DNA of 64,000 bases from Ganaspis brasiliensis. Lineage: Eukaryota; Arthropoda; Insecta; Hymenoptera; Figitidae. The translations under genes were made by a program, and so were the position numbers. The notes beneath the pieces are model-generated. The model did not search any database. It was not told the DNA's origin and worked only from the letters and a program-made list of their open reading frames with translations. The stretch spans positions 124,001 through 188,000 of the forward strand of contig JAZKLR010000397.1 in NCBI GenBank assembly GCA_037103525.1. The letters are read 5' to 3'. Positions within the stretch are counted from its first letter, which is position 1, and each line of letters starts with the position of its first letter. Positions 1 to 12,100 of the stretch are shown here, piece after piece.

Positions 1-116
1 AAAGTAGAATAAAATTTTTAAAGTAACATAATCTTCTGTAGAGGGTCATGCATCACTTTCACTGTCAATATTTTGTTACTTACTTTTAAGTACCCTTATA
101 ACATCTCTTAAATCAA

Positions 117-1465
117 TTGATTTTCCTTACAAAATCACTGATTAATTCCCTTAATATGTTTTCAATTACGCGATTTAATACAAAGAGAACAAACGTCACA
201 AAATTAAGAGATGCAGTATCAACCGAATTTGTCAGTTCATTTACAAAAATCATCTCAATGTATAAAGTACACAGTGACTTAGCTAATGCCATTAGAGGGC
301 AATTAATACATAATATTAAATCATTCGAAAAAAAACAACAAACAAAAACATATTAATATTTCAGATAGAATTCTTGCAAACAAACTTAATAATGACATAC
401 TTTTTATTCATAAACACAAAAATATAATGTTTACAACTGCAGATAAAGGTGGCAGTTGATCGTGAAGATTATCATAAAAAATTGAGACCTTATTGAGAGA
501 TACCACCACTTATCAAAAAATCAAAACCAATCTGTTAAGTTCCGTATAAAAGGGACCTCACAAGTTACTAAGTACATTAAATGATAATGGTTTACTCAAT
601 AGAAAATATAAAAATGAAGAACTTGCAGACAGATACTAGTCTAGCAAAATGTTACGGTCTTCCTAAAATTCACAAAATAGAATGTACTTATAGACCTATT
701 GTTTCTTCCTTAGGTTCTCCAACTCATTTTTTATCTAAAGTTTTATTTAATATGTTGAATAAAGCCATTACCAAACCAAAATCATATGTAAAAAGCAGTT
801 TTGATTTTAGAAGCAAAATAGAAAGTTCTAGGCATGTTGTTGATAGTATTACAATACATTTTAGTTATATTGCACGAATTGTAGATATTTCTCTTGATGA
901 ATTAATTAAAGTAGTAGAGTTTCTTTTTCTCAAAACATATTTCAAGTTTAACAGTCAATATTATAAACACATTTATGGAACACCCATGGATTCACCAAAA
1001 TCAGGTTTTTTGCTCATATTGATATGTCAGATTTGGAGGAGACTTGCATCGAGAAATTGTCCTACACACCAAGATTTTTTGTTCAATATGTTATTGATAT
1101 CTTTACATGCGTAACAAAAAACAAATTACATGAAATAATTAATATTTTCAATAGTTATGACAATAGACTTCAATTCACTTATGAAATAGAAGAAAACAAT
1201 AATCTTATAACTTTTTGAAAGTTTTAGTAATTAAAAATAATAACAAACTTATCATCGGTTGGTATAAGAAACCCATTTTTTCTAGACGTATTTTAAATTT
1301 TAAATCACTACCTCTTCGGGCTCAAAAATGGCTATTATTTATAATTTAACAGATAGAAACCGAAAACTATCACATAAAAAATTTTTTGAAAAAAATACAG
1401 AAACCATAAAACAGATTCTCTTAAACAATAATTATCCAGAACAAAAAAACAAAAATAAATTTTAA
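117..1465 (+). pseudogene. Penelope-like retroelement 1: broken reverse transcriptase
   Basis: Conceptual translation in shifting frames gives a PLE polyprotein without a GIY-YIG domain. The N-terminal part is at 123-356 (HSDLANAIRGQLIHN), and a TADKGG block near 440 is broken by a stop. The RT core is at 581-1114 (CYGLPKIHK, RPIVSSLGSP, YGTPMDSP), and a segment at 1024-1218 ends in FTYEIEENN. Around 1250-1465 is the thumb region (WYKKPIFS, LTDRNRKLSHKKFFE). At least three frameshifts or stops are visible. The catalytic YVDD is replaced by YVID (near 1090), so it cannot be active. PLE assignment follows from the KIHK and RPIVSS motifs of that family. Confidence 0.88.
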
Positions 1466-1900
1466 GAAATGTTTTTCACTCTCTTTATATTATTTTCCTT
1501 AATTTCTTTAAACAAAAAAATCATTTTTGACTTCTAGTGTTTTCTTATTATTTCCCTTTTCAAGGTTCTGATTGGCTATATATTATATTGCTCGAAGTAA
1601 ATAAATATTTTTTATCTAAATAATTAATCTCATATAATTTATTAAATTGTTAGGATTGTAATATTTTTTTCAAGGTAGATTTTTAATTTTAGCTTCCGAC
1701 AATCCAAAATATTTTGTACACAATAATTTATAATAATTAGATGTCATTATATGCATAATTTATAAAATAATTTTTTGTTAAAATTGTGTTACTAATAAAT
1801 TTTTAGTTTCTGATGAGGGCAGCATAGCTGTTGAAACGTTAAAAAGTAACACTTTTTCGTTTTACTTGACTCAGTAAAATAAAATCGATAATTTCTCCTC
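1466..1900 (+). mobile_element. 3' untranslated end of PLE 1
   Basis: AT-rich tail downstream of the broken RT with no coding potential. It ends in the hammerhead-like motif at 1804-1853. The element boundary is not sharply visible; no target duplication was identified. Confidence 0.5.
1804..1853 (+). ncRNA. Hammerhead-type ribozyme motif, PLE 1 3' end
   Basis: The core CTGATGA (1810-1816) is followed by a stem-loop (GGCAGC, ATA, GCTGTT) and GAAAC (1833-1837), then a short stem III of about 4 pairs with one mismatch and a GTA cleavage-type triplet (1846-1848). Stem I can form 4 of 5 pairs. PLEs are known to carry type I hammerheads in their terminal repeats (family knowledge). Oddities are one extra unpaired G after CTGATGA, two G-U pairs in stem II and the stem III mismatch, so activity is doubtful. 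Confidence 0.65.
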
Positions 1901-2973
1901 CACAATTATTATTGACTGAGGGATAAATTCCTAATATTGTGAAAAAATTCATGCTAAATCAATGCTAAATCAATGCTAATTGAGAAAGAGCTTCCAGCTT
2001 GCTGGATAAAGTTGTCTTTAATTTCCAGTTCTATTTCAAGGTGTCTATCGGAAACACTAAAAAAACTTAAATAGAAAATGTTGAAACGCCAAAATTTTTT
2101 ACCAATATCGTCTTCTAAATCGAAACTAAACGCCATCAATCAGAAGCAATCAGAAAAATATTATTGCAACAAGATTTCAATATAATCGTGACTTTCAAAC
2201 AAATATTGGTTTTCTACAATGCTTACAATACGGAAGAAGCTGAGGCTGAAAAAGTTATTCGAATGGCAATTTCCTTTTTTTATTTTGTCAAACATAAATA
2301 CCATTGAAACTAGGAAGTTTACCACAAATCTCAATATTTTCCGAGATATTAATTTTTGAAAATTTTTCTCTTTTTAGCTTGTAATAATTAAAATTCTATA
2401 CAATTTTAAAAGAAAACAAATTTAAATATTTTCTTATCATCATTATTTGATGATTATTTATTAAAGTATAATTTATGTTATTTATTTTTAAAGAACGTCA
2501 AAACAATTTTCAAGTTTAAAAAATTCTTATCTCAGGAAACATTGACAGTTGTGGTCGACCCTAGAATCAATAGCATATTCATTATTTGAAAAACTGTTTT
2601 TAAAAAAGGTAGCCAACCAATTTTCGACTCTGAGGTCATTCTCTTGTTAGGTAATGGGTTATTTTAACAGTTTTAAGGGCGAATTTTAAAAAAGTAATTT
2701 ATGATTTTTTGCAAGTCATGAGCAAATAACTTAGTCATTTATTTTTTGGGAGATTTATTTCCTATCGTTGCTTCCCGATTCACAAAGAAAAGTTTATATC
2801 TTAAATTTAAATTTAGTGATCGTCCAAAAATATTGTTGCAGTTACATACAAGATAGACGTAAAGATAGAATATATTTATGAACAAAACTTTCATTTTACA
2901 CAAAAAGTTTAAATTTCCTGACATACGCTCCTATTGAAATAAAGATAATTTAATGAAAACTTTTGTTTTACAG
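1901..2973. other. Intron sequence upstream of the TM4 exon, nothing recognised
   Basis: AT-rich sequence with short open frames only. A weak open segment on + around 2120-2290 (translated EEAEAEKVIRMA) resembles no family I can name. The end of this stretch supplies the polypyrimidine tract of the acceptor at 2973. Confidence 0.5.
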
Positions 2974-3135
2974 TTGCTTCAAGATACTCAACTTATTAGT
3001 CTGATTTGTATCTTGCTTTTAATTGATGGACTTGTGGTCACCTTGTGGGTTACTTTGGATCCAATGCAACGACATCTTCGGAACCTCACTCTGGAGATTA
3101 ATCCTCAGGAAAGAGGAGTCGTTTATCAACCTCAA
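2974..3135 (+). CDS. GABA-B-R2: GABA-B-R2 exon 1 of window (TM4)
   Basis: The exon follows a pyrimidine-rich acceptor (TTTTGTTTTACAG, 2961-2973) and ends at GTAAGT (3136), phase 0. It encodes 54 residues: the short IL2 end (QDTQ), a hydrophobic helix with ILLLIDGLVV that matches TM4 of the family, then the start of extracellular loop 2 with DPMQRHLRN. The conserved W..xDP motif after TM4 is seen as WVTLDP. The preceding exon is not in the window. The incoming phase is inferred to be 0. Confidence 0.93.
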
Positions 3136-6100
3136 GTAAGTCAACTGTATGATTCCATTTTTAAAATAAATTCAATTACCCCTATTTAATAACATGACAA
3201 ACAAGAGTAATAATAATAAAAGAAGCCAATAATAATTTAATAACTCTCTAGAATGTTTTCGCCATTTTATGAGTAATTAAAAAAAAACATTTACGTTTAG
3301 TAAGCGCTGAAACTACATAAAGAATTAAACATCAATAAAAGAGAACATTTACAAATTTTACAGCAGTTTTTCTTTACGTTTTATTCTTGACCAAACTTTA
3401 ATAGACAATTCTGCAGTTGACACTTGTCCCCGAAAGCTGTGACTCACTCCGAGATAACGTCACGGTAATTACTCTTAATGAGCAGCGACAAATTAACCCT
3501 TTGCAGGTGGAAGTTTGCCGATCTCAACACACCAATGGGTGGTTAGGTGCTCTTTATGTCTACAAAGGTCTACTTTTGGTTGTTGGTGTCTACATGGCGT
3601 GGGAAACAAGGTAAAACATTTTATCGTCTACTCTTTGTGCCAAAAAATTTTCTCACATTTTTTTCCGACTTGGAAATTTTAATTGTAAATCTTTGTACAT
3701 ATAAATCTTTGGCAACAGTTGGAATTAATTAAGAAGTTATTGATATGGGATCATGGGAATTTTTGATACTCTTGAAAATTTTCGACTTTATTGACACTGT
3801 ATTAGAAACCTGCCATAAAAATTAAATTTTAGTTAAAATAGAGGAAAATCCTTCCATATTATTTAAGTTAAAACCCCAATAAGAGATCTTAGGAAGGTAA
3901 AATTGAATAAAACTTCAACAATTACGTCAAATTAACATAGCGATATTTCCTTGGCTAGGTTTGCCAACCTCTTCAGGCTAAAATATTTATTTAAAGTTGT
4001 TAAATTCACACTTCACTAACAAAATAGTTTACAAACATGTTTTGAAATAATAAATAAATAACAAACATGTTTTACCTTCACACACACAACAAATAAACTT
4101 CCGTCACTCTACGTCAAAAAATTCGTTAAACATTAAAATTAAATTCGTTAAAATTATTTTAATCTCGTCAAATGTCTCAAAGACAACCATCGTTAGTCGA
4201 CGAAAAGTAACTACTGAAGATTGACTTTAGATTCGGAGCAAAATGTAAATCTTAATACAGATACAAATAAAACAAAGTCAATGAACTTAAACGTAAACAC
4301 AACAGACACAAGGTACATTCATATTATTTCGTGGTCAAGACTTTAGTCTATTTAGTAAAGGAAAGAAGATCTTATTTAGAGAGAAAACATCTTCCTTTCT
4401 ATTTAGGACCTTTTTAAAGTCCACTTTGTTTCTCCTACATAGGTTGCAGAACAATCATTGCAATCGACTTTATATACAATGTTCGTACAATCCCATTTAT
4501 TATTGTCTTTTTGACAGGTCTGGTTTTTATCGTCATCGTAATACCTCAGGTCATGATTTTGATTAGATGAATGCACAAATTTTAGATCGAGAAACTAATT
4601 AGATGAAAAGAAGGGTTTCAGAAATGATTTATATAAATTCAAACCAGGGACTGACACGAAAACCGAAACAAAATATATTTTATTTTTGTTTCGTTTCGGT
4701 TTTGAAAAACTGAAACAAAATATAAATTTAATTTTGTTTTGTGTTGAACCTGAAACGAAAAGGCTCTGAATTACGTTTTCGTCTCATGCCCGAAACGAAA
4801 AGACTTCGAATTTTGTTTTCGTTTCATGCCCGAAACGAAAATCCGCTCCGAATTCCGTTTTCGTTTCTCATAAAAAAGGCTCTAAATTTCACAAAGGGAT
4901 CATTCACATATCACGTGATACAAATTTGAGCTAATTTGAACCCCCTCCCCCCTCCTCGTGATACTTTTTCTATTGTTAAAAAATTAAATTTCCATGGACC
5001 GTGATATTTTGCCGACCCCCCTCCCACCCCTGAAGATATCACGTGATATGTGGACGACCCCAAAAACAATTTTAAACACAATTCTTTTCTTGCAGGAGAC
5101 GAAAACGAAATTCAGAGTCTTTTCGTTTCGGGCATGAGACTGAAACGAAATTCGGAGTTGATTTTCGTTTCGGGCATGAGACGAAAACGTAATTCAGAGC
5201 CTTTTCGTTTCAGGCTCAATACAAAACAATATTGATTGTACATTTTTGTTTCGTCACAACAATTCAAAACAGAAACAGAATTCGGTTTTCGTGTCAGTCC
5301 CTGATTCAAACTCTAATACACTTAATAGAAAGTAAGATGTTTTCTCTCTAAATAAGATCTTCTTTCCTTTACTAAATAGACTAAAGTCTTGACCACGAAA
5401 TAATATGAATGTACCTTATTTGTTGTGTGTGTAAAGGTAAAACATGTTTGTTATTTATTTATTATTTCAAAACATTTTGAAACATGTTTGTAAACTATTT
5501 TGTTAGTGAAGTGTGAATTTAACAAATTTAAATAAATATCTTATCCTGAAGAGGTTGGCAAACCTAGCCAAGGAAACGTCGCTATGATAATTTGACGTAA
5601 TTGTTGAAGTTTTATTCAATTTTACCTTCCTAAGATCACTTATTGGTTTTTAAAAATTAAATTTTCTTTTAGAAAAGTTCAAAAAAATTTCTGAGTTTTT
5701 AAATATAAACGGATGCTATTATACTGGAGTTGTTAACATTTTGTATGAATTTACATTTTTCTTGTTAGTTTACAATAACTTTAAAACTTCCATCAACAAA
5801 GTTGAAATAATAAATCCTACTTAACCTGATTGCACATCTATATCTTAAGTTTAGTTTGATCATTTCCGCAGCAGCAAGTGCTACAAATTCAAGCACTTGA
5901 AGATCCGCATAAATACTAAACGATTGAAGAGTGAAATCGTTTAACAACTTGAAAGCCTTAAAAGTTTGAAAGTGGGACACTTTAAAAGTTAGAAACATTT
6001 GAATTTAGATGTGTTTGCAATTTCATAGCATTTAAACTCAGATTTGATTCATTTGTGCTGAAACTTTTAAACTTTTTGTTTGAGAGCGTTAAAATGTAAA

Positions 6101-9100
6101 AACTTCTAATTCAAAATACAGCTCTATTATAAAGGCAATACGAAAGCTATTAAAATACAAAAGCTACGAAGTTGATGAAATTTAATGATCCTTAAAATAA
6201 AAAATAGTTTAATTGTTTCAAGTATACTTGCTTTTAAATGCTATTGTAGGAAACAAATGTATTAATATATACAATTAAAATGCTTTTACTCTTAAAGTCC
6301 TTTTTTCAAGTTTCATATAATTGACAATTACGAAACGCTTTTTTCAATTTTTCCATTGTATAGGACAAAAATGTTTCACTTTTATCAAATAAATGTCTGT
6401 TTTAGACATGTGAAAATCCCAGCTTTAAACGACTCGCAATATATTGGAATGAGTGTTTATTCAGTGGTGATTACTTCTGGTATTGTAGTAGCTTTAGCGA
6501 ACTTGATATCCGATCAGGCCACACTGGCCTTCGTCACAATCACTACTTTAATCTTGGCTTCAACGACTGCCACTCTAGCTTTACTATTTCTACCACAACT
6601 AACAAATATCTTATCTGGAGAAAGAGCGGATCCTGTCATTCAGAGTTTAGGCCTAAAAATGGAATGCAACACGAGAAGATTTGTTACAGATGACAGAAGG
6701 TAAAGAGTATTCTTTCAATACAATTTTTAAATAGTAAAAAAAAATGATCTATTTCTTTGAAGCTTTTTTTTAGCATTTGTTTTATCTCAATGTGTAATTT
6801 AGTAGTTTTATTTGAAAATTTAACGATTCATTTTCATAGAAATGATAAATGAATATTGTAATGTTCGTAAACAAATTATTAATTCTAATCAGTTTTCAGA
6901 TGTTGAGTTTTCACCTATTTATTCTTTAGTGCTAATTACATTTTTTCTTCGTTGACAGAAGAAAATTCGTTCGCAAAGGTCCTTGCTTAGTGTCATGAAA
7001 CTAATGATTTATTAACTTAATATTGAACAAATATTGAAAACTCTCTCTACAAAATCCCTATAAAAGAAAAAAACTCTATCAGTGGAACAATGTTCTGTAC
7101 TGGATTCAGAATTGGTACTTTAAACAACCAAACAAAACATGTAAACAATTAAAAATAGAAAAGAAAATTAAAGAAACAAAACAGTTTTTAAAAAATAATC
7201 CAAACTTAATAATTACTAACGCAGACAAAAGTAACAAAACAGTTATTTTAGAAAAAACTAACTACAATAAAAAAGCATATGATCTTTTGGACGATAATGA
7301 TACTTATATTAAAATAAAAAGAAATCCGACCAAAAAAATTCAAGATACTGTAAACCTTTTGATTGACTCATGGTACGAACAAGCTCTAATAAATAAACAA
7401 ACTGCAAATTATTTAAAATATAATAATGGTCTAGCATCAAAATTTTACATTTTACCAAAATTACATAAAAACAACTGTCCAGGAAGACCAATAACATCTT
7501 TTATTTCATCACCTTTATATAATTTATCAAAATTTTTAGCAAATCCTGCACAAAAAGTTGTTATTAAAAACGAATTTAATATTAAAGATAGTTGGACTTT
7601 TAAAAATAAAATTGATCAAATTACTATACCAAAAAATTTTACCTTAATCTCCCTGGATGTTGTTTCAATGTATACAAATATATCATGGGATCTAATTAAG
7701 AAATGTATAAAACATAGATGGGTAGATATTCAAACACATACTACCTTAAACTTAAATGAATTTCTTTATGCAACAACATTATGCTTGGAGAATTCATATT
7801 GTCAATTCCAAAATGAATTTTATAAACAAACCTTTCGACTACCAATGGGATCCCCCATTAGTTCTGCATGGGCAAACTTAGTAATGGAATACTTAGAAAA
7901 GAAAGCTTTAAAAAAAATCAAAAATAAAATTATCTTTTATGGTAGATATATTGATGACCCTCTAATATGTCTACTAATTAATAAAATAGACCATTTTTAC
8001 AAAACATTTACCTCTATGAAAGATACTGACAAAATAAAATTCACTTTGGAAGAATCAATAAACAATAGTATAAATTTTCTAGATCTAACTCTGAATATAG
8101 AAAATTACTTACTATGGTTCAGAAAACCTATTTGGCCAGGCCGTTAAATAAATTTTTATTCTGAACATGTTATTATCGCTCTAACAGATCGTGCTATTAA
8201 ATTATCAGACAAAAAATTCCATACAGAGAATCTAAAAATAGTTAAAGAAACTCTTTTAAAAAACGGTTTTCCAACTAGCATCTTAAATAAAAAAAATTAA
8301 AGAAACATACAATTACATAATTTCAAATAGTAATAAAGTTTCATCCGAAAATAATATTAAAACAATTATCTCAGTACCATATATCAAAGAATTAGAAAAC
8401 ATTTTTTATAATTTATTTAACAAATTCAATATCAAAGTAGTTTAATCAATAGAAAAAGCATTAGGGAAAAATTTTCCTACACTCAACTAAAGATAAAACA
8501 GAAAAAAATCAACAAATTAATACAATATATAAAATACCTTGTTTTAATTGTGATAATATATATATTGGTGAAACATCTAGACACCTACAAACTAGAATGT
8601 AGAAACATGCTAGAGACATAAAAAATAAAAAAACAAATACAGCTATATCAACACACACTACTGAAAATAAACATAATTTTGATTTAAATAAAGTAACAAT
8701 TCTGAATGTAGAGGAAAATTGGTTTAAAAGAAAATTTTAAGAAATGATTTATATCACAAAAGAAAATAAAGCAATAAATTTTAAAACAGACGTTGAAAGG
8801 CTGGGTAGTGTTTATCAGGGATTTTTCAATAATATACATTAATCTGGTAATATAGCGCCCCAAATTACCAACATTATAATTTGCACCCAATATAGTATCA
8901 GAATTTAAGTCATACAGTGTCATACAGTTGAGACATAATGATGAATAAAATCATCATCATGTATAAAAATCTTTTAATTGATTTTTTTATGATTTTTAAT
9001 ATTAAAAAAAATGAAAGATAAAAATCTTTTTAATAAAACAGCTTAAGTAATTTTCAAAATGTAAGTACGGCTTTTCCAGCATTTTGATTTAAGGTGGCAA

Positions 9101-12100
9101 AATTACACATATACACTTATGTAAATTTGATCCAATAAAAAATTTTATTTTTATTTCTAGCATTTTATGAAAGGAAAAAAAAATAATAAACTTGATAAGG
9201 GTAGCGGTAGCTGCCGAAACGTCGTTTTTATAAAATATTGTAAATTTTAAAAGAAATGGGGAATTAATGGCCTAAAACTTGTTTTTTATTTAACATACAC
9301 AAATCCACAAAAAAACTGACACTTAATAATTAACTTCCTCCTTTCGGTCCAAATTGCCAAAACAAATAAATATTTAAACTTGTAGATTATGACTCTATCA
9401 CTCGGTGTGATTCAAACAAGGTAAAAGACTTTATCGATTTCTCCGAGTCAGGATGTCAGGTATTATTATTTAAATAAAATAATACGTTTTTAACGTTTCG
9501 GTTGTCAATGCAACCCTCATCAGAACTGTGAATTTTATTTTGTAATTTAAAATGTATATAACAAAAGTATGGCGGAACGTAGAACAGTTAATATAATGGT
9601 ACATACTTAATATAATCACAAGATTTTCTTTAACAATTTTTTCTCAAGGAATAACGTAAATTGACTGTTATTTTGTGTAAAATAAAGCATTTTGTTCTTT
9701 TGAGAAAGAAACAAAAGTTTGTCAGTAATTAAAAATTTTATTCTAATACGTTTCACTTGAAAGTCAATAATATACTGAAAATTTAATTACATTTTGTTTA
9801 CTATTTATATATTTACCAAGTGGTATAAAGAGAAGGAGAAATTAGGGTTTTGATTATATATATTTTGATTTAAAATTAATTGTTGATTTTTGATTTTATT
9901 TCTCTTAATAATGGATCGTATTGCTTGTTAAAATTTGCGATATCTTCTTTTCGATAAAATTACAAAAATATTCAATTAATCGAAAAGAAGATATCGCAAA
10001 TTTTAACAAGCAATACGATCCATTATTAAGAGAAATAAAATCAAAAATCAACAATTAATTTTAAATCAAAATATATATAATCAAAACCCTAATTTCTCCT
10101 TCTCTTTGTACCACTTGGTAAATATATAAATAGTAAACAAAATGTAATTAAATTTTCAGTATATTATTGACTTTCAAGTGAAACGTATTAGAATAAAATT
10201 TTTAATTACTGACAAACTTTTGTTTCTTTCTCAAAAGAACAAAATGCTTTATTTTAAACAAAATAACAGTCAATTTACGTTATTCCTTGAGAAAAAATTG
10301 TTAAAGAAATTCTTGTGATTATATTAAGTAAGTACCATTATATTAACAGGGATGTTATAAAAGTGGAGGGGATATGTACTAGACTTTGACAAAATTTGTA
10401 CTAGATTGTACTGACCTCAGCGCTGTTTCGTACTAGACTGGTACTAACCATTTTTTACGCGGTAAATTCAAATTGTTAATTAAAATTTTTGCAATTAATC
10501 AAATTAATAACTAATTTATGTAATGTTAGACCATGAAAATTAAGTAATCCAAACTATAAATATTCAGTTATTTAAATAAACAAAATTTTTTTATTTAATT
10601 TATTGAACAGGTTACAAAGTAAAATATGAATAGTATCATTTAAAAATAAAATGTTGTCTATTAACTAATAAGTTAATGATTTGAATAATTATTGTCTTTT
10701 TAAGGAATAGTAGCATTTAAAAATAAATTTATTTTTGTCAAGTAAAATAATTAAAAAGTAAAATTTAATTTTCAAAATAATTTTTATGAGTGATCAAATA
10801 ATTAAAAATGTCGATAATTATTTAATATTGAGGAATTAATTAAAAATCGATAATAATTATTTTAAAAAATAAAATAATTAAAAATTGAGAAAATAAGTTG
10901 AAACTTAAAGAATTAAATTAAAGTTTTAAGATATTCATTGAAATTAAAGGAAAAATTACAAATGACGAAAATAATTATCAAAGAAATTAATTGAAATATA
11001 AATTAGAAAAATGTTGAGAATAATCAGCATTAGAAAAGAATAATTTAAAACATAAAAGAATAATTATAAAATTGAAGGAGAATAATAAATAGTAAATTAA
11101 AAATTGAAAACTGAAAAAAATTATAAAAAAATTTGTAGAAAATAAATGGAAAATTGAAGATATCAATTGGAAGTTGAAGAACCGTATTGAAATTTTATGT
11201 AAATAATTGATAAAATGAGAGAATTATTGAATATTGAAAAAATAATTGAAAAATACAAAGAATGGAATTTAAAATTGGAGAAAATAATTAAAAATTAAAT
11301 TGAAGATTAAGGAATTAAATTGAAGTTTTAAGAAAATTGTTGATAATTGAAAGAAAAATTACAAAATGACTAAAATAATTCAATGTTAAAGAAAATAATT
11401 GAGAAAAATAATTGACAATCGAAAAAAAAATTCGAAAACTGGCGAGAATAATCGATAACAGAACAAAATAATTGATAAATAATTAAAGAATAAATTATAA
11501 AATGTAAAAAGAATACTTTTATATTGATTAATTGTTAAAAATTATAGAGAAAATGAGAGATTTATACTTTAATGAAATTAAAATTATTTTAACAATAGAT
11601 TTGTGACATGAAAAATCGGTTTTCGATTCATTTTCTCAGAATTTTTAGATCAACGAAGAAATTCCTGGTTCAGTTACAATTTTTAGGTCATTTCACAGTT
11701 TCACGGTCAAGTGGCCAACCTGAATAAATTTTTCAAAAATAAGCCGATATTAATATTTTTTATTAAAAATACTTTTCAAAAATCACAGGCACAAAATCTT
11801 TGATTTATAAAACTAGATGAAGATACAATTAACGATTCTTTCGTAAGCTTTTTTCTTATAACATTTGAATTATTGTTTTTAATTTATAAAACTAGTCGAA
11901 GACACAATTAACGATTCTTTCACATACTTTTCTCTCATAACATTTGCAGTATTGTCTTTTATTTATAAAACTAGTCGAAAACACAATCAACGATTCTTTC
12001 TTAAGCTTTTCTCTCAGCCGTAACATTTGGATTATTATTTTCGATTTATAACGTAAGACACAATAAACGATTTTTTATAAGCTTTTCTCTCAGTCGCAAA

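Larger units (their letters stand above)
3872..5654. mobile_element. Fold-back element in intron 2
   Basis: The left arm (3872-4395) matches the reverse complement of the right arm (5330-5654). For example, AATAAGAGATCTTAGGAAGG on the left pairs with CCTTCCTAAGATCACTTATT on the right, and both carry the ACAAACATGTTTT and GTGGTCAAGACTTTAGTC blocks. The left arm has about 220 extra bases (near 4093-4310) absent from the right. The central part holds a hAT MITE. No transposase is present, so it is a non-autonomous inverted-repeat element of unknown family. Confidence 0.8.
6950..9245 (+). mobile_element. Penelope-like retroelement 2 (RT + GIY-YIG)
   Basis: A second PLE, from a different lineage than PLE 1. 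Coding similarity starts near 7030 (weak N-terminal part with ITNADKSNKTVI near 7210), continues through a long open RT frame (7287-8147), a linker, and a GIY-YIG endonuclease (about 8490-8740). It ends with a 3' UTR holding a degenerate hammerhead motif near 9195-9230. Several stop codons and frameshifts after 8147 show it is decayed. The 5' limit is approximate. Confidence 0.85.
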
